A stretch of 9,362 bases of DNA, taken from positions 1 through 9,362 of the forward strand of contig JAMCYD010000038.1 of assembly GCA_023473785.1 (NCBI GenBank), in the 5' to 3' direction. The translations under genes were made by a program, and so were the position numbers. Within the stretch, counting starts at the first letter, position 1. The number at the start of each line of letters is the position of its first letter. The notes under the pieces are model-generated. The model saw only the letters and a program-made list of their open reading frames with translations. It was not told the origin of the DNA and ran no database searches. The DNA comes from Patescibacteria group bacterium (lineage in GTDB: Bacteria > Patescibacteriota > Microgenomatia > Levybacterales > UBA12049). Shown here in pieces: positions 1 to 7,499 of the stretch.

Positions 1-2623
1 GAGCATTACTATCAATACTCCAGGTGCCGCTTGATATAACTGGCACTCCTGTTGAGGCTGATGTGTCTATTCCCGTACCTCCATACTGAGAACCTATGCG
101 GGTTGCATTCCAGATACCTGTAGTTATGGTTCCAACTGAGGTTAGAGATGAACCTGTAACTCCTGCTCCCAGTGTAGTTGCGTTTAAGACACTTGTTCCT
201 GCGATCTGATAGGCATTACCGGTTGAGAGGTTAAAGTTACCGTTGTTGGTAGTTAATCCTCCTGTTCCGTTGTTGGGAGAGAGTACTATGTTTCCCGTAG
301 TAGAACCACCGATGGTTAGGGTGTTGTTGCGAAGGGATTGGATGGTTCCGTCTCCACCCAATGTTAATCCTGTTCCTGCCGCTGTTGCGGATATGGAGGC
401 CGTTGGGGTACTCGTTGAGACATTTAAGACTGCAAATTTGGCTGAGGAGGTAGCGGTTCCTCCGATAAGCAAATCAACGCTATTGTTGATTGGATAAAGA
501 GTACCGGTGGTTGTGTTAAGAGTCCAAACAGATCCACCACTTCCTACTGTACAGGCTCCTGTACCAGTTACGATACCGTTTGTTGTAGAAACGCAGCTTA
601 AGGCCGCTACTGATGCGCCGGTATTGCTGTTTACAGTAAGCGCACCAAGGCTTAAGGCAAGAGTTCCGCTTCCATTCTGAGGAGAAATGGTTATATTTCC
701 GGTTGAAGCTCCGCCTATCGTTAAATTATTATTTGAAGTCGTTTGAATACTCCTTGCCCCGCCATATAATGTAAGATTTCCAGATACCGTTGCATTTCCC
801 GAGACGTCAAGAGTTGCTCCGGGCGAAGTCGTTCCAATTCCTACATTACCCGTTCCATTAGGGTTGATCAGGACATTGCCTGTAGTATTGTAAGCTGCAG
901 AATTACCAATGGTTAATGTTTGTCTGTTAGTAGTTGCCAGGGTTCCATTGCCGGTAATATATATGGCATTATTGCCTGAATTTGCAGATATCGAAGCTGT
1001 TGGAGTACCTCCTGCATTGTTTAATAAACCAAACTTGGCAGAAGCAGTACTATTCCCTCCTACGAGAAGGTCAAAAGTTAATGTTCCTGGATGCAAGGTT
1101 CCGTTTTCAGCCACCCACTGCTCAGTGCCCAACTGACAGGTTCCTGATCCAGTAACAATTCCATTGGTTGTAGTTACACACTGGGCCGTTCCAGCAAGAG
1201 TTGAGCCAGTGATTCCATTTACCGTCAGTCCATTGGTAGACGCAAGGCTAAGATTTAATATCCCCGAACCATTTAAAGGAGATAAAGTAATATTTCCTGT
1301 GGTATTGCCTCCAACGATCAGGCTTGCATTCCTAAAGCTCTGGATAATTCCATCCCCGCCAATCGAAATGCCTGTACCGGCTGAGGTGGCAGAAACAGAG
1401 GCAGCCGGAGTACCTCCTGCGTTATTTAAGAAAGCAAATTTGGCCGTACTTGATGCAGTTCCACCCAGTAAGAGGTCGTCTGTTATATTGCTTGGAACAA
1501 GTGCCCCGCTATTTTCCTGCCATAACAACGCGTTTGAGGCAGCGGTAATTGTGACTTTTTTGTTTGTCGTATCGCTTGACAAGGTTATCCCTGTTCCGCT
1601 TGTAAAAGTTAAAGTGTCAGTGTTACTGCCAGCAGAAAATGAACTTGCGCCAGTTACTGCAATCGTTTTAAATATGTTTTGAGAGGAACCTAAGTCATTA
1701 TTGGTTATCGTGAGACCCGAAACTGAAATTCCTGTCCCCGCCTTTAGAGTAAGGTCACCTGTGCTTCCTCCCAAAGAAAGCACACCTGTATTTGATATCG
1801 TTGGCTTGGTCCCTGTACCAACAGATATCCCTGATCCGGCTGTTAAGGATAAAACTCCTGTATTTGTAATCGTTGGGGTTTGACCTGGACCAACTGTTAT
1901 TCCGGTTCCGCCAATTGCTCCATAAAGAACGTTTGAGGCGGTTAATTTACCTGTTCCTGCATTTACGTCCTGATTTTCCGTTATGACTCCGCCGGATAAA
2001 GTTGCAATCCCAGCGACTTTAATTGTGCTTAAAAACTGGGCGGAATCAGCAAATTCACTTTGAACATTTACGCCAAAAATTAGATTGCCCCCCTGTGTTC
2101 CTGCACCCAAAACTGCCTTGCCTGTTCGTAAAACTTCTGAAAGCTGAGGCTGCGGAACGCTTCGCTTGTTGCCTCCTGCAAAAGACAAAATTTTAGGAAG
2201 AGTGTTTGCATCCAGGAAATTTGCTGATTTCAAAGCTGCAATTGTTACTGCGGCAACAGCAATGAAAAGCATTACAAATACTGCAGAGACAGCAAGCTTT
2301 TTAAATGCCAAGATGCTCTTGGCTAATTCTGCCATCCAGTACTGGGAATTTTCAGAATTTCCAAGAAGCCTTTCTGCCTCTTTCTGATGGGGTGAATCCG
2401 AGAGGATTTCCCCTGGGGTTCTGAAGGAAACTTGAGAAGATAGATTTTTGGGCAATCCGCTTCTTTGCCTTCTGAAGTCGTCTACTTGATCCTGTGTGTA
2501 TCTTCGCTGATTTCCCGGAGTTCTGTGGGGTATAAAAATGCCTTTTTCTTCCCATCGACGCAAAGTTTTTGTAGATACGCCTAAGATGTCCGCAACTTCT
2601 TGGATGCTAAATATTTTGTTCAT
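1..2623 (-). CDS. Giant membrane-anchored surface/tail-fibre-like repeat protein with MerR/BldC-like N-terminal DNA-binding domain (3' end beyond window)
   Basis: The minus-strand frame is open from ATG at 2623-2621 to the left edge (874 codons, no stop), so the C-terminus is missing. Residues 3-52 form a MerR-type helix-turn-helix with wing: SIQEVADILGVSTKTLRRW, then GNQRRYTQDQV. Residues 53-108 are a polar linker. Residues 110-131 are one hydrophobic helix preceded by lysines, predicting N-in/C-out topology. The rest is Gly/Thr/Ser/Asn-rich beta-type sequence with internal repeats, a VGIGTTSPGATLDVSG motif (residues 594-609) and a LTSVGTITTGIWNATRIG motif near residue 838; both types are familiar from phage tail fibres and from very large CPR surface proteins. 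Two matching Cys pairs (482/496, 677/691) could form disulfides outside the cell. No Shine-Dalgarno precedes the ATG. The likely role is a surface fibre or adhesin whose head could bind DNA, perhaps the operator-like array just upstream. Function and the missing C-terminal domain are inferred. Confidence 0.88.
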   Translation of the reverse strand, partial: MNKIFSIQEVADILGVSTKTLRRWEEKGIFIPHRTPGNQRRYTQDQVDDFRRQRSGLPKNLSSQVSFRTPGEILSDSPHQKEAERLLGNSENSQYWMAELAKSILAFKKLAVSAVFVMLFIAVAAVTIAALKSANFLDANTLPKILSFAGGNKRSVPQPQLSEVLRTGKAVLGAGTQGGNLIFGVNVQSEFADSAQFLSTIKVAGIATLSGGVITENQDVNAGTGKLTASNVLYGAIGGTGITVGPGQTPTITNTGVLSLTAGSGISVGTGTKPTISNTGVLSLGGSTGDLTLKAGTGISVSGLTITNNDLGSSQNIFKTIAVTGASSFSAGSNTDTLTFTSGTGITLSSDTTNKKVTITAASNALLWQENSGALVPSNITDDLLLGGTASSTAKFAFLNNAGGTPAASVSATSAGTGISIGGDGIIQSFRNASLIVGGNTTGNITLSPLNGSGILNLSLASTNGLTVNGITGSTLAGTAQCVTTTNGIVTGSGTCQLGTEQWVAENGTLHPGTLTFDLLVGGNSTASAKFGLLNNAGGTPTASISANSGNNAIYITGNGTLATTNRQTLTIGNSAAYNTTGNVLINPNGTGNVGIGTTSPGATLDVSGNATVSGNLTLYGGARSIQTTSNNNLTIGGASTGNITISPQNGSGTLALSLGALTVNSNTGASVAALSCVSTTNGIVTGTGACTVGSGGSVWTLNTTTGTLYPINNSVDLLIGGTATSSAKFAVLNVSTSTPTASISATAAGTGLTLGGDGTIQSLRNNTLTIGGSTTGNIVLSPNNGTGGLTTNNGNFNLSTGNAYQIAGTSVLNATTLGAGVTGSSLTSVGTITTGIWNATRIGSQYGGTGIDTSASTGVPVISSGTWSIDSNA
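260..1522 (-). repeat. Three ~87-90-residue repeat units inside the surface protein
   Basis: Units start at Trp368 (1522-1262), Trp503 (1117-848) and Trp700 (526-260). The shared pattern is W, a few residues, G-x-L-x-P, then D-L-L-x-G-G, A-K-F, T-P-x-A-S-x-S-A, G-x-G-x-I/L, L-x-I/V-G and G-N-I/V near N-G-S/T-G. Spacing is 135 and then 197 residues; the longer gap holds the GIGTTSPGATLDVSG insertion and a partial extra TIGG/TGNITISP copy. Cys pairs with 13 residues between them (C482/C496, C677/C691) precede units two and three in equivalent loops, around the shared core TTNGIVTG. The units look like duplicated fibre modules. Confidence 0.8.
1772..1909 (-). repeat. Two tandem 24-residue-period repeats ending NTGVLSL in the surface protein
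   Basis: Residues 239-260 and 263-284 repeat G-x-G-I-x-V-G-x-G-x-x-P-T-I-x-N-T-G-V-L-S-L with a period of 24 residues. A third, degenerate copy (AGTGISVSGLTITNND) follows. They lie between the membrane-proximal segment and the larger Trp-starting units, and resemble triple-beta-helix shaft repeats. Confidence 0.75.
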
Positions 2624-2656
2624 AAGGCAGGTAGGAACCGGGATTGCAAATTGTGA

Positions 2657-2776
2657 TGTCCAAGTTTTTATTTTTTACTTCGTTGAGGCTATGTCTAAGT
2701 TTGTCTAGGTTTATTTTTACTTCACTTGAGGTTTGTCTAGGTTTGTCCAAGTTTTTGTCTAAGTTTGTCCAAGTTT
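2657..2776. promoter_or_regulatory. Operator-like array: seven TGTCYARGTTT direct repeats, largely phased at 10 bp
   Basis: Exact fits to TGTCYARGTTT start at 2657, 2692, 2702, 2734, 2744, 2756 and 2766 (plus-strand sense). Six of them form head-to-tail pairs offset by exactly 10 bp (2692/2702, 2734/2744, 2756/2766). A degenerate copy at 2724-2734 is also 10 bp from the next. A larger ~42-45 bp duplication, containing a TTTTTACTTC-type stretch and TTGAGG, accounts for part of the pattern. The array lies 34-153 bp upstream of the surface-protein ATG and overlaps its likely transcription start. One-helical-turn spacing of asymmetric sites suits cooperative head-to-tail binding by a BldC/MerR-like domain such as the one encoded next door. 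The binder is inferred. Confidence 0.75.
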
Positions 2777-2782
2777 TCATAT

Positions 2783-2810
2783 AATATATATATTACTACA
2801 TAACTGTGAA
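2783..2810 (-). promoter_or_regulatory. Candidate promoter for the surface-protein gene
   Basis: On the minus strand, TTCACA (2810-2805) and TATATT (2788-2783) are separated by 16 bp, each 5/6 to consensus. The start site would fall near 2776, at the edge of the direct-repeat array, so a bound protein would sit at and downstream of the start. An alternative -35, TTGACA (2820-2815), has a 19-bp spacer to TAATAT. The AT-rich region makes chance matches easy. Confidence 0.35.
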
Positions 2811-2831
2811 AAATTGTCAAGTAGTAATATA
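2789..2831. repeat. Perfect 11-bp inverted repeat in the divergent intergenic region
   Basis: TATATTACTAC at 2789-2799 is the exact reverse complement of GTAGTAATATA at 2821-2831, with a 21-bp centre that includes TTGTCA on one strand and TTGACA on the other. It sits between the two divergent genes and overlaps both candidate -10 regions, so it could be a symmetric operator or a symmetric promoter pair. Confidence 0.6.
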
Positions 2832-2833
2832 AT
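2828..2833 (+). promoter_or_regulatory. Candidate -10 (TATAAT) for the fic-like gene
   Basis: A perfect TATAAT lies 143 bp upstream of the fic-like ATG, but the hexamer 17 bp upstream (TGTGAA, 2805-2810) is a poor -35. A weaker second option is GATAAT at 2953-2958. The assignment is tentative because the region is very AT-rich. Confidence 0.25.
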
Positions 2834-2841
2834 ATTATCTT

Positions 2842-2933
2842 AATCTTATCATTAGATGGTTTTTGTATTTGCAATCAGCTTTAATTCCTATAATTTATTT
2901 TCACAAAGTGCTTATTGATTAAATGATAAGATT
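2842..2933. repeat. Perfect 12-bp inverted repeat upstream of the fic-like gene
   Basis: AATCTTATCATT at 2842-2853 is the exact reverse complement of AATGATAAGATT at 2922-2933, with 68 bp between the arms. If transcription starts near 2840, the arms could pair in the 5' leader RNA; as DNA they could be two half-sites for a looping regulator. There is no U-tract, so it is not an intrinsic terminator. Confidence 0.6.
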
Positions 2934-2959
2934 GTGATAGATTTATTTTGGAGATAATT

Positions 2960-2980
2960 TTGAGCAGTATTTATTTATGA
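2960..2980 (+). CDS. Possible six-codon leader ORF (TTG start) coupled to the fic-like gene
   Basis: TTG-AGC-AGT-ATT-TAT-TTA-TGA lies six bases after GGAG (2950-2953), an ideal Shine-Dalgarno distance. Its TGA stop overlaps the fic-like ATG as ATGA. The fic-like ATG itself has no ribosome binding site within 20 bases, so the leader would explain how ribosomes reach it. An ORF this short can occur by chance. Confidence 0.3.
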   Translation: MSSIYL

Positions 2981-3936
2981 TTAATCTCTCATATAATCTC
3001 TCGGCTGTTCTTAAGGAAAGACTAGAAAAGATTGATACTCTGCGAAGAGAAATCCTTATTACTCCCCTTTCTCCAAAAACAGAACTCGAGCTTAAATGGA
3101 AAACCACGCTGGATCGAATATATTCCTCTTTATCATTGGCCAATAATCCTTTGAGCAAAACTGAAATGACAGACATATTAATATCTTCCATAACCTCCCC
3201 TAATCAAAAATCGAACAAAAAAAGACTAAACCACGACGAAGAAGATGTTTTAAATTACAGACATGGTCTTGATTACGTTAGGCAGCACTGGTCGGTTTCG
3301 CCAAAAACTGTTACTGTAAAAGATATTTTGATGCTTTACGATATAATATGTAGGGGTAGCCTGAGGGTTCCAATATCTCGAGTCCAAGAATTACTCGATT
3401 ACCTTCAAGCGCATAGGGATCACCCTGTAATTCAGGCAGGCATAGCAAATCTAGGGGTAATACTGGTCAGACCATTTTCGGATGGAAATGGCCGCTTAGC
3501 AAGACTCATTACGCTTTTATTTCTATATAAGCAGGGATTTGATGTAAGAGAATTTATTGGATTTGAAAAAACATGGGCGCAAGATAAACAAACTTTTCAG
3601 GAAGCCGTTGGAGTAGCAACAAATGCAGCGAGCATAACCCTATGGCTTGAATACTTCGCAAACAGCATTATTATACAATTAACCGATGCGCTTGCGCAGA
3701 TAAGAGATACTTCCAAAGCTATCGGTGTCTCTCCCCTGCTGTGGGAGGTAAGCGATAGACAAAAAGAAATACTAAGTATTCTTGAGGAACCGGGAGCAAC
3801 GATCACCAATAGAAAAGTTCAGAGTCAATTTAGGGTATCTCAGATAACTGCGTCTCGTGACCTCACTAGGCTTACAAACTTAGGACTTATATTCTCTCAT
3901 GGCAAAGGCAGATCTGTCTACTATACCAAAGTGTAG
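2977..3936 (+). CDS. Fic-fold protein with C-terminal winged helix; catalytic His replaced by Arg
   Basis: The 319-residue protein has the layout of Fic proteins with a trailing winged helix. The Fic core motif is at 165-176, RPFSDGNGRLAR, preceded at the family spacing by His149-Pro150. The normal motif starts with the catalytic His (HPFxDGNGRxxR); here that position is Arg165 (codon AGA at 3469-3471). At the N-terminus IYSSLSLANNPLS (48-60) aligns with the inhibitory-helix motif typified by SxAIEGNxLT, but the inhibitory Glu is Ala55. The anion-binding GNGR loop is kept. Residues ~258-319 form a winged helix (RQKEILSIL, then VSQITASRDLTRLTNLGLI). No AMP transfer is expected by the usual mechanism; a DNA-binding or ligand-sensing role is an inference. 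It lies divergent to the surface-protein gene and 50 bp upstream of the ATPase operon. No in-frame ATG/GTG/TTG lies between the TAG at 2938 and the chosen ATG. Confidence 0.88.
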   Translation: MINLSYNLSAVLKERLEKIDTLRREILITPLSPKTELELKWKTTLDRIYSSLSLANNPLSKTEMTDILISSITSPNQKSNKKRLNHDEEDVLNYRHGLDYVRQHWSVSPKTVTVKDILMLYDIICRGSLRVPISRVQELLDYLQAHRDHPVIQAGIANLGVILVRPFSDGNGRLARLITLLFLYKQGFDVREFIGFEKTWAQDKQTFQEAVGVATNAASITLWLEYFANSIIIQLTDALAQIRDTSKAIGVSPLLWEVSDRQKEILSILEEPGATITNRKVQSQFRVSQITASRDLTRLTNLGLIFSHGKGRSVYYTKV

Positions 3937-3951
3937 CCAAAGCAATTCTAT

Positions 3952-3980
3952 TTGACATTAATAAATAAGATGAATAAGAT
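3952..3980 (+). promoter_or_regulatory. Promoter of the ATPase operon, predicted leaderless
   Basis: A perfect TTGACA (3952-3957) is followed after exactly 17 bp by TAAGAT (3975-3980, 4/6 to consensus). The start site expected about 7 bp after the -10 falls at the ATG at 3987, and no Shine-Dalgarno precedes that ATG, so the transcript may be leaderless. No terminator-like hairpin separates this from the fic-like gene, so read-through is also possible. Confidence 0.55.
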
Positions 3981-3983
3981 TAA

Positions 3984-4796
<813 letters not shown>

Positions 4797-4805
4797 AATA
4801 AATTT

Positions 4806-5528
4806 ATGAGCATTGATCCGTTGATTTTTTTTGATCTGATTGCCGCCGTATTCTTGCTGTCTTTGGCTATTACCGCTATTGCGATATCTTACGCTCGGGC
4901 GGTAAAGAAGTTCAACTCCTATCAAAAAGAGGCTGATTTATTGCTTACGCAGATTCACAAAAAAGAATCTGATCTCCTGGAAGATGCACGGATCAAGGCT
5001 GGAAAAATAATTGAGGAAGCAAATGTGAAGGCACAAGATATACTGAACAGCACCAATAATCTCAATAATGACTCTAAAAAGACGCTGGAAGATGCCCTGG
5101 AAAAACTTGTAAAGCATCAAGCAGGATATTTTGAGAAAGTATCTGAAGATTTCCTAAAGACTTATCAGCAAGAATTAGCCTCATTAAAAGAAAAGAATAT
5201 AGAAATACTTAGAAATGTATCAAAAAATATAGAAGAAGATACTACGAATGAGGTAAAAGATTTCGACAGTGTTTTGGAAAAAGAAACTATTGCCTCTCAA
5301 AAAATTGTCGAGGAAAAAATCGAACAGGAATATACAAAGATACAAAAAGATACAGAAGAATATAGAAGCCAAATGATTAAAAAAGTAGACGAGCAAATTT
5401 ACAAAATTATCGAGGAAGTTTCAAAACAAGTGCTCGGTAAGGGTTTGTCGCTTCAGGAACATGAAGATCTTGTTATTGATGCGCTAAGCAAGGCGAAAAA
5501 GGAAGGAATAGCTAAATATGAAAAATGA
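4806..5528 (+). CDS. atpF: ATP synthase b subunit (peripheral stalk), extended
   Basis: The protein has 240 residues against roughly 155-175 in most bacteria. Residues ~7-30 form one N-terminal membrane helix, and the rest is charged, heptad-rich helix expected to form the dimeric peripheral stalk. ARIKAGKIIEEANVKAQDIL matches the b-type KAEAxxIIExAxxxAxxIL pattern, and the C-terminal IIEEVSKQVLGKGLSLQEHE fits the delta-binding end of b. The additional ~70 residues lie in the middle of the coiled coil, so the stalk would be longer than usual. The gene starts 9 bp after the c-like stop without a clear Shine-Dalgarno and overlaps the delta gene by 11 bp. A generic coiled-coil membrane protein is the alternative, but gene order argues for b. 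Confidence 0.83.
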   Translation: MSIDPLIFFDLIAAVFLLSLAITAIAISYARAVKKFNSYQKEADLLLTQIHKKESDLLEDARIKAGKIIEEANVKAQDILNSTNNLNNDSKKTLEDALEKLVKHQAGYFEKVSEDFLKTYQQELASLKEKNIEILRNVSKNIEEDTTNEVKDFDSVLEKETIASQKIVEEKIEQEYTKIQKDTEEYRSQMIKKVDEQIYKIIEEVSKQVLGKGLSLQEHEDLVIDALSKAKKEGIAKYEK

Positions 5529-6021
5529 TTCTTTGATATATTCCGATATTTTAAAGTCATTAAAAACCGTTGAGGAAACAGAAGAATTTTCCTCTAAAAT
5601 AGACGTTCTCTTAAATAGCTTATTCAAGACCCAAGCCAAGCCTCTTGAGGAGCTTCTTAAAAAACTGCTTGACTTAAAAACAAGTGGGATTATAAAACAG
5701 GCTATGAGCGTAAAAAACATTAACTCAAGTGATCATGCGGCCATTGAAACACTTTTAAATGATATAAAAAAAGAGATACAAAAGTTAAGAGTGCTTAAGC
5801 TTTATTTAGCCTTTGATCCAACAACTGAAATTATCGACAACATCTTTGAATGGGTTTTAAAAAATATTGGAAACGGAATTATTCTGGATATCGAAAAAGA
5901 CGAATCAATAATAGGAGGCGCGATTATAGTTTTTGAGGGAAGATATAAAGACTTAACAATTAGAAAACGCTTTGAAGAATTGAATTTATTTTCCGCTAAG
6001 CTCATGGATAACCTGAAATGA
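5518..6021 (+). CDS. atpH: ATP synthase delta subunit (OSCP-like)
   Basis: The 167-residue protein links the peripheral stalk to the top of F1. The C-terminal domain carries the family signature: KDESIIGGAIIVFEGRYKDL (128-146 region), then RKRFEEL, comparable to the D-x-S-L-I-G-G-F and L-x-x-L pattern of delta. The N-terminal ~100 residues are predicted helical, as in the delta helical bundle, but are poorly conserved. GGAAGGA (5501-5507) is a Shine-Dalgarno 10 bases before the ATG. The gene overlaps b by 11 bp and alpha by 4 bp (ATGA), which indicates translational coupling. The family call rests mainly on the C-terminal signature and gene order. Confidence 0.85.
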   Translation: MKNDSLIYSDILKSLKTVEETEEFSSKIDVLLNSLFKTQAKPLEELLKKLLDLKTSGIIKQAMSVKNINSSDHAAIETLLNDIKKEIQKLRVLKLYLAFDPTTEIIDNIFEWVLKNIGNGIILDIEKDESIIGGAIIVFEGRYKDLTIRKRFEELNLFSAKLMDNLK

Positions 6022-7488
6022 AAAATTTTTCTGCCTACCTTAACACCACTGGGGAAATTGGATATGTTGAACAAGTAGCAGAAGCAATAATCTATGTAAG
6101 CGGTCTCCCAAAGGCAAAACCTGACGAAATTGTCATATTTGAGACCGGCGAATTCGGACAAGTTTTCTCGGTTCAACCAAACTACGTAGAAATATTAATT
6201 TTTTCTAAAAAAAACATAAACCAGGGCACAAGGGTGACCAGGACGAATGAAGTGCTAAAAATCCCCGTAGGATATGAACTCCTAGGAAGAGTCATCGATC
6301 CCCTTGGAAAACCTCTAGGAAACGTAAAACCGCTAAAAACTCCTACGGAGAAAAGACCAATAGATACGCCAGCAGCGGGAATTGTCAAAAGAAGACCTGT
6401 AACTAAACCGTTTGAGACAGGAATTCTTTTAGTTGATCTTGCTATTCCGCTTGGACATGGACAGAGAGAACTGATAGTTGGAGATCGAAAAACAGGAAAA
6501 ACAAGTTTTTTAACCAGAACGATTTTGAATCAGACAAGAAGAGGCAACATCTGCGTGTATGCGGCTATCGGGAAAAAAAAGCTCGATGTAAAGAAGGCGG
6601 AAGAATTTTTTGCAAAAAATGGCGTTTTGGATAAAATAGTAATAATTGCCTCAGGCTCCGGAGATTCGACAGGCGTTATATATTTAACTCCTTACACCGC
6701 AATGACTATAAGCGAATACTTTAGAGATGATGGAAAAGATGTCTTGCTCGTATTAGATGATCTCTCATCGCATGCAAAGTTTTATAGAGAAATATCCCTT
6801 TTGGGAAGAAGATTTCCGGGGAGGAACTCTTATCCAAGCGATATATTCTATACTCACGCAAGGCTAATGGAAAGAGCAGGAAATTTTATTACAGAAAAAG
6901 GAGAAGCTTCCATTACTTGCTTAACGGTCGCAGAGGCCGCTGCGGGCGATCTTTCAGGATATATAGAAACAAATTTAATGTCTATGACTGACGGACATCT
7001 ATATTTTGATAAAAATTTATTTTATGAAGGCAGAAGACCGGCTATAAATCCTTTTCTTTCTGTGACCCGTGTAGGAAAACAAACTCAAACTCAACTGCGA
7101 AGAGACGTAAACCGTGAAATAATGAGCTTTTTAAGCTTATATGAAAAGATGCAGAGTTTTATTCATTTTGGGGCAGAGCTTAACGAGAACGTAAAAGCGA
7201 CTCTGGCAACGGGAGAGATGATTATAAATTTCTTCAATCAGGCAATCAATGAGGTTGTGCCAATTAATTTGCAAATAGTTGCATTTTCAATGCTGTGGGC
7301 AAACATGTGGAGAAGACAAGATACCGCTGTTATAAGAACACAGCTGCATCAAATACTTCAAGCTTACAACTCCGACAAAGAAATTAGGGCAAGAATTGAT
7401 AAGCTCATCGAAAATGACTCCTTCAATAGCCTTCTCGGAGTGCTCAAAGCTGAAGGACCGCAGATAATAAAGGCTGTGTCTCAAAAAT

Positions 7489-7499
<11 letters not shown>
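6018..7499 (+). CDS. atpA: ATP synthase alpha subunit, lacking the N-terminal delta-binding helix
   Basis: The 493-residue protein is the non-catalytic nucleotide-binding subunit of F1. Seen in order: beta-barrel domain (~10-85), P-loop GDRKTGKTS (155-163, with Lys for the usual Gln after GDR), Walker B VLLVLDDLSS (242-251), THARLMERAG (279-288), SGYIETNLMSMTDG (313-326), and SVTRVGKQTQ (348-357) with Arg351 as the arginine finger completing the catalytic site of beta. GEIGYVEQVAEAIIYVSGL aligns with the GTIVSVSDGVIRIHGL region of E. coli alpha, which begins ~20 residues further in. The first helix, which contacts delta, is therefore absent. An in-frame TAA at 6009-6011 rules out an upstream start. 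No Shine-Dalgarno is evident; the start overlaps the delta stop as ATGA. Confidence 0.97.

Noticed and set aside
243..1883. Several plus-strand open frames of 60-172 codons across this stretch
   Set aside because: They are antisense to the continuous minus-strand surface-protein frame; their Val/Pro-rich translations are what Thr/Asn/Gly-rich repeat codons give when read backwards.
2352..2555. Minus-strand 67-codon frame overlapping the N-terminus of the surface protein
   Set aside because: It is another frame of the same strand within a well-supported HTH and linker coding region, with no family features.
2657..2776. CRISPR array or replication iterons
   Set aside because: The repeats are only 11 bp, partly contiguous, with no unique spacers of regular length and no cas genes. 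An iteron origin would need a replication initiator gene, and none is present.
2842..2933. Intrinsic terminator
   Set aside because: The arms are 68 bp apart and AT-rich, with no following T-run, and the flanking genes are divergent, so no terminator is expected here.
2943..3191. Minus-strand 82-codon frame opposite the start of the fic-like gene
   Set aside because: It is antisense to a convincing Fic N-terminus and has no recognisable motif.
5526..6021. Recoded TGA (Gly/Trp) as in some Patescibacteria
   Set aside because: The TGA codons at 5526-5528 and 6019-6021 are at the expected ends of b and delta, with overlapping next starts; no in-frame TGA interrupts a conserved gene.
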